A DNA stretch of 14,692 nt, taken from the NCBI GenBank assembly GCA_947177115.1, contig CAMWTG010000036.1:1-14692 (forward strand), written 5' to 3'. The position numbers and the translations under genes were made by a program. Of the stretch, positions 7,309 to 13,943 are shown piece after piece. The notes beneath the pieces are model-generated. The model made no database searches. It was given only the letters and a program-made list of their open reading frames with translations, and was not told the origin of the DNA. Within the stretch, counting starts at the first letter, position 1. Each line of letters begins with the position of its first letter. Origin of the DNA: an uncultured Clostridia bacterium (GTDB lineage Bacteria; Bacillota; Clostridia; Oscillospirales; Oscillospiraceae).

Positions 7309-7632
7309 ATGGCGTCCAGCTTGCATTATGTGGAATTCATCGCGGAGCAGATGAGCGGCGCGGGGACCATTACATACCGCCGGATGTTCGGGGAATACGG
7401 GCTGTACTGCAACGGGAAATACTTCGGCGTGATCTGCGATGACCGGGCGCTGGTGAAGATCACCCCCGCCGGGGAGGCGCTGGTTCCGGACTGCCCCCGG
7501 GGCATCCCCTACGAGGGCGGCGGGGAAATGTTTCTGCCGGACGTGGAGGACCGGGAGGCGCTGGCGGAGCTGGTGCGGGTCACCTGCGCGGCCCTGCCGG
7601 AGAAAAAGCCCCGGAAGAAGAAGACTCCGTAG
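7309..7632 (+). CDS. TfoX/Sxy N-terminal-domain protein
   Basis: This is a 107-residue single-domain protein. The pattern YRRMFGEYGLYCNGKYFGVI followed by DRALVKIT is the TfoX N-terminal domain. In gammaproteobacteria full-length TfoX/Sxy controls competence; stand-alone N-terminal forms are widespread in Firmicutes and have no proven role. The C-terminus is a Lys/Arg-rich tail (KKPRKKKT) that could contact nucleic acid. The ribosome site GGAGGGG is embedded in the end of the DUF3795 gene. The TAG stop coincides with the left edge of a hairpin repeat at 7629-7655. There is no sign of competence genes nearby, so a competence role is not supported. Confidence 0.9.
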   Translation: MASSLHYVEFIAEQMSGAGTITYRRMFGEYGLYCNGKYFGVICDDRALVKITPAGEALVPDCPRGIPYEGGGEMFLPDVEDREALAELVRVTCAALPEKKPRKKKTP

Positions 7633-7655
7633 GGGCCGGTGTCCTCACCGGCCCG
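7629..7655. repeat. GTAGGGGC hairpin element between the TfoX and GyrI-like genes
   Basis: The perfect 9-bp stem GGGCCGGTG (7633-7641) with CACCGGCCC (7646-7654) has a TCCT loop and is bounded by GTAG and CCCG. No T-run follows, so it is not a classical terminator. It overlaps the TfoX stop codon. It may be a small dispersed repeat or an mRNA-stabilising intercistronic hairpin; the copy at 4577-4600 shares its edges. Confidence 0.55.
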
Positions 7656-7695
7656 TTCCGCCGGTACACCCCATACAAAGAGAAGGAGGCAACCC

Positions 7696-8334
7696 ATGGA
7701 CAAGATCGACTACAAAAAAACGGAAAAGCATCTGTACCTTCCCAAAACCCCCGCCATTGTGCAGGTGCCGGAGATGGTGTTTTTCGCCGTGGACGGGCAG
7801 GGAGACCCCAATAATTCGCCGGAATACCAGCAGGCGCTGGAGATCCTGTACGGCCTGAGCTTTGCGGTGAAAATGAGCAAGATGTCCGGCGAGGAGCCGG
7901 AGGGGTATTTTGAATACGTGGTCCCGCCGCTGGAGGGGCTGTGGTGGACGGATGACCCCGGGTTTGACGGCAAAGCCCCGGCGGACAAGAGCGCGTTCCG
8001 CTGGACCAGCATGATCCGCCAGCCGGATTTTGTGGATGAGGAGGTTTTTGCCTGGGCGGCGGAGAGGCTGGCGAAGAAAAAACCGGAGCTGCCCCTGGAG
8101 AAAGCCCGGTTCTGGCGGTGGGAGGAGGGGCTGTGCGCCCATGTGCTCCATGTAGGGCCCTATGATGCAGAGCCTGCAACGATTGACAAGTTATCTTCCT
8201 TTACAGAAAAAGAGGGGTATGCTGTCGATTTCTCCGATGTGCGGCGGCACCATGAGATCTATTTGGGCGACCCCAGACGGACCGCGCCGGAGAAATTGAA
8301 AACTGTTGTCCGGCATCCCGTGAAAAAAATCTGA
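7696..8334 (+). CDS. GyrI-like small-molecule-binding protein
   Basis: This is a 212-residue protein of the stand-alone GyrI-like family. Recognisable segments are the YLPKTPAIVQVPEMVFFAVDGQG opening, YQQALEILYGLSFAVKM, the PPLEGLWW loop, and a second half with the HVLHVGPYDAEPATI and HHEIYLGDPRRTAPEKLKTV stretches. GyrI-like (SOUL/BmrR-type) folds bind hydrophobic or cationic small molecules; a few members hydrolyse cyclopropanoid toxins, and others inhibit gyrase. The function here is unknown. The ATG at 7696 is set by AAGGAGG 6 bases upstream. It is 63 bp after the TfoX gene, across a hairpin, probably in the same transcript. Third codon positions are visibly less GC-rich over the last 55 codons than in the rest of the gene. 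No terminator follows before the PadR promoter. Confidence 0.85.
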   Translation: MDKIDYKKTEKHLYLPKTPAIVQVPEMVFFAVDGQGDPNNSPEYQQALEILYGLSFAVKMSKMSGEEPEGYFEYVVPPLEGLWWTDDPGFDGKAPADKSAFRWTSMIRQPDFVDEEVFAWAAERLAKKKPELPLEKARFWRWEEGLCAHVLHVGPYDAEPATIDKLSSFTEKEGYAVDFSDVRRHHEIYLGDPRRTAPEKLKTVVRHPVKKI

Positions 8335-8342
8335 ACCAAGTC

Positions 8343-8392
8343 TTGACATACATAGGACATCTAGGTATACTATACCTAGATGTCCTATGTAT
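8343..8392 (+). promoter_or_regulatory. PadR promoter inside a perfect 45-bp palindromic operator
   Basis: The -35 TTGACA (8343-8348) is consensus, the spacer is 17 bp, and the -10 TATACT (8366-8371) matches 5 of 6. The bases 8348-8369 are the exact reverse complement of 8371-8392, giving two 22-bp arms around one central C at 8370. The palindrome therefore covers the spacer, the -10 and the expected transcription start. This is the placement expected for a dimeric repressor such as the PadR protein encoded 20 bases downstream. PadR operators are often AT-rich dyads of this kind; the arm length here could seat two dimers. Confidence 0.85.
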
Positions 8393-8412
8393 TTATAAGG
8401 GAGGAGCTTTCT

Positions 8413-8733
8413 ATGGCGAAGAAGGAAATGGGCAGCACATCCATGCTGGTGCTGGCACTGCTGAAGGAAAAGGAGATGTACGGCTACCAGATCATCGAGG
8501 AGCTGGACAGGCGGAGCGAGCATGTGTTCCAGATGAAGGAGGGGACGCTGTATCCCGTCCTCCATGGGTTGGAAAAGGACAGGCTGATCGCGGCCCGGGA
8601 GGCAGAGACGGTCAAGGGCCGGGTGAGGCGGTACTACGCCGTCACGGAGAAGGGTTTGCGGGTATTGGAGGAGAAGAAGAAGGAGTGGAATACCTTCTCC
8701 AAGGCGGTGACGGCCATCCTGGCCGGGGCGTAG
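8413..8733 (+). CDS. PadR-family transcriptional regulator
   Basis: This is a 106-residue short (subfamily-2 type) PadR protein consisting of the winged helix and a C-terminal dimer helix. The family signature is plain: LVLALLKEKEMYGYQIIEEL (about 12-31), then the FQMKEGTLYPVLHGLEKDRL recognition helix (about 42-61) and the GRVRRYYAVTEKG wing (about 71-83). AAGGGAGGAG at 8397-8406 lies 6 bases before the ATG. It very likely binds the palindrome covering its own promoter and represses itself and the four genes that follow, which begin 12 bp after its stop. PadR proteins respond to phenolics, antibiotics or cell-envelope stress; the inducer here is unknown. Confidence 0.95.
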   Translation: MAKKEMGSTSMLVLALLKEKEMYGYQIIEELDRRSEHVFQMKEGTLYPVLHGLEKDRLIAAREAETVKGRVRRYYAVTEKGLRVLEEKKKEWNTFSKAVTAILAGA

Positions 8734-8745
8734 GAGGGCCGGGAC

Positions 8746-9549
8746 ATGACTTCGGAGAGCTGGCTGTACCGGGCTACCCGGGAGATCCGCTTTGCGCCGG
8801 ACCGGGAGGCGGTGCGGCAGGAGCTGCGCGGCCATCTGGCGGACCGGGTGGAGGCCCTTGTGGAACAGGGACGGCCCCTGCCGGAGGCGGAGAAGGCCGC
8901 CGTGGAGGCCATGGGCGATCCGGAAGCTGTCGCGGCGGAGCTGGGACGCATCCACGCCCCCTGGTGGGGATATCTCTGGCGGGCCAGCCAGGTGGTCCTG
9001 GTCCTGGCGGTTGTCATCGCCGTATGGGGGATGCTGGTACAGAGGCCGGATCTGCTGGGGTCCCGTCCGGATCTGCCGGAGGGGGATGTCTACGCCACCA
9101 GATACGGTACGGAGTGGGACGTTTTGGAGATGTGGCGTCCCGCAGGGACGAAGAAGCTGGGCGGCTATTGGTTCAGGGTGCCTATGGCGTGGCTGATGGG
9201 GGGCGAATATGCGTCTGAAAACGAGGCCGGGGAGATGGTAGAGAAGAGATCCTGCTATCTGATGGTCTGCCTGCGGGCGGATACATGGAAATTCTGGGAG
9301 CCCTGCTCCTCCGGACAGGATATGGTGCTGGAAAACATGGCGTTGGACAGCGAGGGGGAACACTACGGCTGGGACAGCCGCGACTGCCGCCCCCTCTTCT
9401 GTGAGACGTGGCAGGAGCCCTTTACCTCCTGGTACCTTGTCTGGTTCTCCCTGCCGGGGCCGGAGGACGTTCCGGCGTGGGTGGAGGTCCCCGTTGGCTA
9501 CGGCGGCGGTACGGTACGGGTGGATCTGATGGCGGAGGTGATCTCATGA
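8746..9549 (+). CDS. Membrane-anchored protein A1 with HAAS/permease-prefix-like N-terminal domain
   Basis: This is a 267-residue protein of unknown function. Residues 1-75 form a helical cytoplasmic domain (REAVRQELRGHL at 20-31, then AMGDPEAVAAELGRIHAPWW at 55-74). The HL and MGDPEAVAAEL signatures resemble the DUF1700/HAAS and 'permease prefix' domains often encoded after PadR genes. One membrane helix spans about 82-98. About 165 residues are then extracytoplasmic, rich in Trp, with five cysteines (170, 175, 187, 214, 219) that could form disulfides or bind metal. It ends with PEDVPAWVEVPVGYG and a VDL strand. It is 12 bp after padR and overlaps the next gene by ATGA. The protein at 10169 is a paralogue. 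Signal transduction across the membrane, or a role as an envelope-stress effector, is inference. Confidence 0.8.
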   Translation: MTSESWLYRATREIRFAPDREAVRQELRGHLADRVEALVEQGRPLPEAEKAAVEAMGDPEAVAAELGRIHAPWWGYLWRASQVVLVLAVVIAVWGMLVQRPDLLGSRPDLPEGDVYATRYGTEWDVLEMWRPAGTKKLGGYWFRVPMAWLMGGEYASENEAGEMVEKRSCYLMVCLRADTWKFWEPCSSGQDMVLENMALDSEGEHYGWDSRDCRPLFCETWQEPFTSWYLVWFSLPGPEDVPAWVEVPVGYGGGTVRVDLMAEVIS

Positions 9550-10172
9550 TGGCGCGGAAACACCGCCTGCGGGCGCTGCGGAACCTGCTGGCGGCAGCCG
9601 TTCTGCTGGCATTTTTCTGGTGGAGCACCGGCTGTCCGCTGCCTGCCGGGGAGATGGAGGTGCGCCGCTATGAGCGGACGCATCTGATCAATGGCCCGTC
9701 TGTCACCGTGTTCTCCTGCGAGAGCGAGGGGGAGCGTCCCCTGGGGGATCCGACCATGCTGGTGCGCGTGTCGAAGTACACCATCCAGACCTCCTCCCGC
9801 ACACACCCCGTCAACATCTGGCCCAGAAATCCGGAGGGGGCCACGCTGGTGGTGCTGCCATCGGAGCTGGAGTATGAACCCAATTTGATCGTAGGGCTGG
9901 TGGCGGCAGATCCTCCGGCGCTGGCGGCGGGAGCGGAGCTGACCATAGACCTGACCGGATATGAGGGCGGGAAGATCTATGCCGCAGAGGGAGAACGGGA
10001 GGGAGCGGTTTTCCTGTTCCGGCTGGGGGTGCCTCCGGATACGGATAACCTCCTGCTGATGAATCTTTTCCACACCACAGACCTGCCGCCCTATACGCTG
10101 GAGTTTTTTGACAGGGATGGGACGCTGCTGGAGACGGTCACGAATACGGACGATCTGGGAGGGCGGTCATGA
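9546..10172 (+). CDS. Single-pass membrane protein B1, function unknown
   Basis: This is a 208-residue protein starting at the ATG overlapping the A1 stop (ATGATG, so either of two adjacent Met codons may be used), with GGAGGTGATC just upstream. A basic N-terminus (MMARKHRLRALR) is followed by one hydrophobic helix at about 13-27, leaving some 180 residues outside the membrane. The ectodomain looks beta-rich and ends with GAVFLFRLGVP and PYTLEFFDRDGTLLETV. I recognise no family. STGC at 27-30 looks faintly like a lipobox, but the -3 residue is poor and the paralogue B2 has no cysteine there. It overlaps A2 by ATGA. It probably pairs with A1 at the membrane (inference from coupling and co-duplication). 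Confidence 0.75.
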   Translation: MMARKHRLRALRNLLAAAVLLAFFWWSTGCPLPAGEMEVRRYERTHLINGPSVTVFSCESEGERPLGDPTMLVRVSKYTIQTSSRTHPVNIWPRNPEGATLVVLPSELEYEPNLIVGLVAADPPALAAGAELTIDLTGYEGGKIYAAEGEREGAVFLFRLGVPPDTDNLLLMNLFHTTDLPPYTLEFFDRDGTLLETVTNTDDLGGRS

Positions 10173-10912
10173 GCGAAAAAGACTGGCTGGACACGGCTAC
10201 AAAGAAAATACGCTTCCGTCCGGACCGGAAGGCCGTCCGGCGGGAGCTGGAGGCCCACCTGGAGGATATGCGGGAGGCCTCCGGACTGGAGGAGGACGCC
10301 GCCCTGCGGACCATGGGCGACCCGGAGGCTGTTGCAGAGGAGCTGGGGCGGGTACACAAGCCCTGGCTGGGGTATCTGTGGCGGGCAAGTCAGGCCGCGC
10401 TGGCGGGGGCGGCGGTGCTGTACTGCGTGATGCTGGGGATGCTGGCGGTGCGGCCCGGGTATTCCTACCGCGTACTGCCCGGGATGGGCCTGTACAACTA
10501 TTTGCAGACGGACGTGGACATGCTGGACCCCGCCTGTGTGATAGAGGCGCGGGAGCTTCCGCCGGGCGCGGCTTTTGAAACCGGCGGCTACACCATCCGG
10601 CCGGAGCGGACCGTCCTTCGCCAGGTCAGCGGAACAGACGGTCCTCAATGGAATCTGTACATAGAGCTGGACATCACCCTGAGCCGGTGGGAGGAGCCGC
10701 TGGACTACTGGTTCGCCCTGTCCGGCGTCAGGACCGGCGCGGGGACTCCCTGCGGCATGCACCGTATGAGCGCCTGCTGGGGCTTCTGGCAGAAATGCGG
10801 GCTGGAGTTCGAGGGCCTGCCGGAGGATGCGGAATGGGTGGAACTTGATTTCGGCTACGGCCAGCTGCGGCGGACGCTGCATATCGACCTGACGGAGGAG
10901 GCGGAGGCATGA
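10169..10912 (+). CDS. Membrane-anchored protein A2, paralogue of A1
   Basis: This is a 247-residue protein with the same plan as A1: a helical cytoplasmic domain (RKAVRRELEAHL at 20-31, then TMGDPEAVAEELGRVHKPW at 48-66), a membrane helix at about 74-94, and an ectodomain of about 150 residues. The helical domain is about seven residues shorter than in A1 between the HL and MGDP signatures. The ectodomain has four cysteines (123, 195, 203, 210) at positions unlike those of A1, and shares the W-EP and PEDAEWVELDFGYG segments. It has diverged from A1 most in the ectodomain, which suggests separate ligands or partners but a shared cytoplasmic signal. It overlaps B1 and B2 by ATGA at both ends. 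Function is not known. Confidence 0.8.
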   Translation: MSEKDWLDTATKKIRFRPDRKAVRRELEAHLEDMREASGLEEDAALRTMGDPEAVAEELGRVHKPWLGYLWRASQAALAGAAVLYCVMLGMLAVRPGYSYRVLPGMGLYNYLQTDVDMLDPACVIEARELPPGAAFETGGYTIRPERTVLRQVSGTDGPQWNLYIELDITLSRWEEPLDYWFALSGVRTGAGTPCGMHRMSACWGFWQKCGLEFEGLPEDAEWVELDFGYGQLRRTLHIDLTEEAEA

Positions 10913-11511
10913 AGGAAAAACGCACGCCCTGGCCCCGGTGGGCAAAGATCCTGCGGAATCTGCTGCTGGCGGTCCTGCTGGGGTTCATGATGTGGGACGT
11001 CTGGGGCCATCCAACATTTTTCTACATGGAGGACCTGCGCCGGAGAGAGCGGCGGGCGCTGTTCCCGGAGCCGGAGGCAGTGGTGGAGCTCAACACCATC
11101 GGCGGCGTTAAGTACCGGATCGATGTGGCGGAGGGTATGGCGGTGACGTCCTACCCCCTTCGCGGCGACTTTTTTACCAACGCAAACGCCTCTTTCCACT
11201 CTCTGGAGGAGGGACCCGCTCTGCTCTGCGTCTCCCGTACCGCAGAGCGGCCGGACGAGTTCGGGCAGCCGTTGACTTGCGCCGCCTATGTTGCCGTTCA
11301 CCCGCCGGAGGACGCCGCAGGCGCTGTGCTGACGCTGTCCAATGAAAGCGCGGAACATATGGTAGAGGGCATCCGGGAAGGCGATGTTTTTCTGTTTTAT
11401 GACCATGAATATGCTACGACTGGCAGCGCTTTGCATATGATGGGGTTTTCTTCTTATGAACTGGAATTTTCAGACAAGGACGGCAACAGCATCTGCCAGG
11501 TTTCCGGCTAG
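10909..11511 (+). CDS. Single-pass membrane protein B2, paralogue of B1
   Basis: This is a 200-residue protein starting at the ATG that overlaps the A2 stop, with GGAGG ten bases or so upstream. The N-terminus is basic, followed by one helix at about 16-30 (ILRNLLLAVLLGFMMW) and a juxtamembrane arginine-rich run (DLRRRERRA). The ectodomain carries AAGAVLTLS, EGIREGDVFLFY and SYELEFSDKDGN, matching B1 at equivalent places; the middle is not alignable by eye. It is the last gene of the PadR operon. The final 40 codons use A/T-ending codons far more than the rest of the gene. No classical terminator follows on the plus strand; a weak 8-bp hairpin at 11522-11540 lacks a T-run. No family is recognised. 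Confidence 0.75.
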   Translation: MKEKRTPWPRWAKILRNLLLAVLLGFMMWDVWGHPTFFYMEDLRRRERRALFPEPEAVVELNTIGGVKYRIDVAEGMAVTSYPLRGDFFTNANASFHSLEEGPALLCVSRTAERPDEFGQPLTCAAYVAVHPPEDAAGAVLTLSNESAEHMVEGIREGDVFLFYDHEYATTGSALHMMGFSSYELEFSDKDGNSICQVSG

Positions 11512-11615
11512 GCAAAAAGCCCCGGGCGCATCGCGTCCGGACTTCTGCACCACCGTTCTTTGACTGGCGGGAAAATCCGCCCTTCCATCCCATTCCCCGA
11601 TTACGGATGCAGATA

Positions 11616-11655
11616 TGAAAAGAAGGACGGCGTGATCTTCCGATCACGCCGTCCT
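11616..11655 (-). terminator. Strong terminator of the hybrid kinase gene, possibly bidirectional
   Basis: A perfect 14-bp stem, AGGACGGCGTGATC (11624-11637) with its reverse complement (11642-11655), has a TTCC loop. On the minus strand it is followed by TCTTTTCATA, so it ends the kinase transcript 26 bases past the stop. Transcripts of the PadR operon arriving on the plus strand meet the same hairpin but no T-run. Confidence 0.85.
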
Positions 11656-11680
11656 CGCCGCTAAAAAGACAGCCTGCCCC

Positions 11681-13792
11681 TCACGCCTGCCCATGACCGA
11701 GGATGCTCTGCAGAGTGGCAAACAGCTTTTTTACATCAATAGGCTTGCCCAAATGGCCGTTCATGCCGGCGGACAGAACGCGCTGGCGGTCCTCCTCAAA
11801 GGCATTGGCAGTCATGGCCACGATGGGCAGGCGGGCCAGCCGCGGGTCGGCCAGAGCGCGGATGGCCTTTGTCGCCTCAATGCCATCCATTACGGGCATC
11901 TGAATATCCATGAGGACCAGGTCATAGGGAGCAGACACGGAGCGGCAGACCTTCTCTACCGCCTCAGCCCCGTCTGAGGCTACTTCCACAATGCAGCCGG
12001 CTTCCTCCAGAATAGTTACAGCGATTTCCTGGTTCAGCTCGTTGTCCTCCACCAGCAGGAGGCGCTTGCCGGTAAGCTGCTGCGAAGCGGGATCTTCCGC
12101 TGCCTCCGGGGCATCGGGCGCCTCGCTGATCCGAAAGGGGAATGTAAAGGTGAAAGCGCTGCCCTGACCCTGCTGGCTCTCCACGGTGATCTGCCCTTTC
12201 ATCAGTTCGGTCAGATTCTTGGTAATGGACATCCCCAGGCCTGTGCCCTGGATGCCGCTGACGGTGGAGGTCCGCTCCCGCTCAAAGGGCTCAAAAATGT
12301 GCTTCAGGAACTCCGGAGCCATGCCGATGCCGGTATCCCGGATGCAGAATTCATAGATGCCAGTATCCGCCGTATCTCCAGGCCGCTCAACAGCGGAAAC
12401 AGAAATATGTCCGCCGGACGGGGTAAATTTCAGCGCGTTGCTCAACGCGTTCAGCAGCACCTGATTCAGCCGCAGCCGGTCGCAGACCGCATAGGGATGG
12501 ACCAGGGCGCTGTCGTCCAGATGGAAGTTCAGTTTCTTGGCCTCAAGGTCACCCTGGATCATAGACTGCAGGTGCCGCAGGACCTCAGGCAGGCTGCATG
12601 GCATCTCATCAATGACCACCTTGCCGCTTTCAATGCGGCTCATATCCAGCACATCATTGATAAGGCTGAGGAGATGGCTGGAGGAGGCGGAGATCTTGTC
12701 CAGATAGCTCCGCACCAGCTCCCGGTCATCCAGATGGGTGGCGGCCAGATTGGTAAAGCCAATGATTGCGTTCATAGGGGTGCGGATATCGTGGGACATA
12801 TTGTTGAGGAACATCGTCTTGGCCTGCGAGGCCCGCTGGGCCTTGACCAGGGCCTCCTCCAGCAGCTTGTGCTGCTCCTGGAGCTGCTCGCTGGTCTCCT
12901 TGCGCTCCGTGATATCCACAAACATGCCCACATAGGTGATGGGCGTGCCGTCCTTCCGCCGGGAGAGCTTGCCCGTGGCCTGAAACCAGCGGTAGCCCCG
13001 GTCCTTTGTCAAAAGGCGGTATTCCACATTGTACATGCTCTTACCGGTATAGTCATTAATCGCGGCATAATATTGCTGCAGCACCCGGTCATGGTCTTCA
13101 GGGTGGAGCAGATCCGACCAGGAATTAAGGACATTGGGGAAATCCTCCTCGTCCTTGTAGCCGATCATGGCGCGAAAGTCCTGACTCCAGAAGACGCTGA
13201 TCATCTGCCCCTGCCGGTCAAACTCCATCGTCCACATGCCTGAACTCAGGATCTCATGCACCAGCTTCAGCGCCGTGGTCTCGTGTTCCAGCGCCTCCAG
13301 AGCCTCCAGCCGCTCCTGGGCCAACTGGGCTGTGTGGGCGTCATCAATAGCCTGGAAATGCTTTTCCGTGGCATCCTCCACAAAGACATAAAAGAGGTCC
13401 CCGTAGGGTTCCGTGTGAACGAAGTGCCCATAGTCCTCGATCCACCGCACGGTGCCGTCCTTGCGCACAATGCGGTACTTCACATAATCCAGGTCATTGT
13501 CGTGTGCAGCGATTTGCTCCTTGATATTCCGCTCGGTTGCCGCCAAGTCCTCCGGGTGGACCAACCCGGAGAAGGTATAGCCGGTATACTCCCGGAATTC
13601 CTCCAGGCTCTCGCAGCCATACATGTGAATCAGCGCCTGGTTGGCATAGATCAGGCGCTCATCCCCATCGGCATGGTAAATAAAGAAACCGCCAGGCATT
13701 CCCGCAGTGATCTGTTCAATAATCGGAAAAGCCTGCTCACTGAGGATCAAAGCTTGCCGCCCCCTCTGCTCGTGCTTACGCATAAAGCCCAT
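11681..13792 (-). CDS. Soluble PAS-PAS hybrid histidine kinase with receiver domain
   Basis: This is a 703-residue protein with no membrane segment. Two PAS/PAC units lie at about 25-145 (FFIYHADGDERLIYANQALIHMY; YRIVRKDGTVRWIEDYG) and 175-298 (YRLLTKDRGYRWFQATGKL; GMFVDITERK). A coiled linker leads to HisKA with the phospho-acceptor His334 in NMSHDIRTPMNAIIGF. HATPase_c follows at about 435-555, with N-box Asn448/Asn452, DTGIG (486-490) and GTGLGMS (516-522). A C-terminal receiver spans about 575-698 with acidic Glu582/Asp583, phospho-Asp629 (LMDIQMP), Thr661 and Lys683. All catalytic residues are present. I chose the ATG at 13792, with AGAAGG 5 bases ahead. It probably senses a cytoplasmic cue through PAS and passes phosphate to its own receiver. 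No Hpt or separate output regulator lies nearby, so the onward partner is elsewhere or the receiver acts directly. It is convergent with the PadR operon. Confidence 0.93.
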   Translation of the reverse strand: MGFMRKHEQRGRQALILSEQAFPIIEQITAGMPGGFFIYHADGDERLIYANQALIHMYGCESLEEFREYTGYTFSGLVHPEDLAATERNIKEQIAAHDNDLDYVKYRIVRKDGTVRWIEDYGHFVHTEPYGDLFYVFVEDATEKHFQAIDDAHTAQLAQERLEALEALEHETTALKLVHEILSSGMWTMEFDRQGQMISVFWSQDFRAMIGYKDEEDFPNVLNSWSDLLHPEDHDRVLQQYYAAINDYTGKSMYNVEYRLLTKDRGYRWFQATGKLSRRKDGTPITYVGMFVDITERKETSEQLQEQHKLLEEALVKAQRASQAKTMFLNNMSHDIRTPMNAIIGFTNLAATHLDDRELVRSYLDKISASSSHLLSLINDVLDMSRIESGKVVIDEMPCSLPEVLRHLQSMIQGDLEAKKLNFHLDDSALVHPYAVCDRLRLNQVLLNALSNALKFTPSGGHISVSAVERPGDTADTGIYEFCIRDTGIGMAPEFLKHIFEPFERERTSTVSGIQGTGLGMSITKNLTELMKGQITVESQQGQGSAFTFTFPFRISEAPDAPEAAEDPASQQLTGKRLLLVEDNELNQEIAVTILEEAGCIVEVASDGAEAVEKVCRSVSAPYDLVLMDIQMPVMDGIEATKAIRALADPRLARLPIVAMTANAFEEDRQRVLSAGMNGHLGKPIDVKKLFATLQSILGHGQA

Positions 13793-13826
13793 CCATCCCT
13801 TCTGCCGTATCGATGCTTTTTTATAA

Positions 13827-13854
13827 ATTTTACCATTTTCTCGCTGTCTGTCAA
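13827..13854 (-). promoter_or_regulatory. Promoter of the hybrid kinase gene
   Basis: On the minus strand, a consensus TTGACA (13849-13854) and TAAAAT (13827-13832) are separated by 16 bp. A TGG just before the -10 makes it an extended -10 promoter. It lies 35 bases upstream of the start codon in an AT-rich stretch that contrasts with the flanking genes. Confidence 0.75.
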
Positions 13855-13890
13855 GACCGGCGTGGAAATCGGCAAAATTTCATCGGGCCA

Positions 13891-13933
13891 TTTTAAAAGG
13901 GAAAACCCCGGAACCGTTGCAGCTCCGGGGTTT
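13891..13933 (-). terminator. Terminator of the rplM-rpsI operon
   Basis: The stem CCCCGGA (13906-13912) with TCCGGGG (13924-13930) extends by A-T pairs on both sides, giving about ten pairs. On the minus strand it is followed by TTTTCCCTTTTAAAA. It begins 11 bases past the rpsI stop and separates that operon from the kinase promoter. Confidence 0.85.
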
Positions 13934-13943
13934 GACTGAAATA

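Larger units (their letters stand above)
8746..11511 (+). repeat. Diverged tandem duplication of a two-gene unit (A1-B1, A2-B2)
   Basis: Proteins A1 and A2 share KIRF/EIRF, the PDR-AVR-EL-HL pattern, MGDPEAVA-ELGR-H-PW-GYLWRASQ and the C-terminal PED-WVE-GYG-DL pattern. B1 and B2 share RNLL-AVLL at the membrane helix, AAGA-LT, EG-REG-VFLF and Y-LEF-D-DG near the end. The A starts are 1423 bp apart and the B starts 1363 bp apart. DNA identity is still visible around the GDPEAV codons (8911 and 10313 onward) but is lost elsewhere, so the duplication is old. Confidence 0.8.

Noticed and set aside
7309..7632. TfoX-domain gene as evidence for a competence system
   Set aside because: No com genes or other competence functions are nearby, and stand-alone TfoX N-terminal domains are common in non-competent Firmicutes.
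9546..9640. B1 as a lipoprotein (STGC at residues 27-30)
   Set aside because: The residue at -3 is Ser rather than Leu/Val/Ile, and the paralogue B2 has no cysteine in that position, so a membrane anchor is more likely.
11522..11540. Hairpin CCGGGCGC/GCGTCCGG after B2 as a terminator of the PadR operon
   Set aside because: Only 8 pairs including one G-T, a 3-nt loop, and no T-run after it.
12299..13243. A 314-codon plus-strand frame antisense to the hybrid kinase
   Set aside because: The kinase motifs on the minus strand are complete and unambiguous; the antisense product has no recognisable domain.
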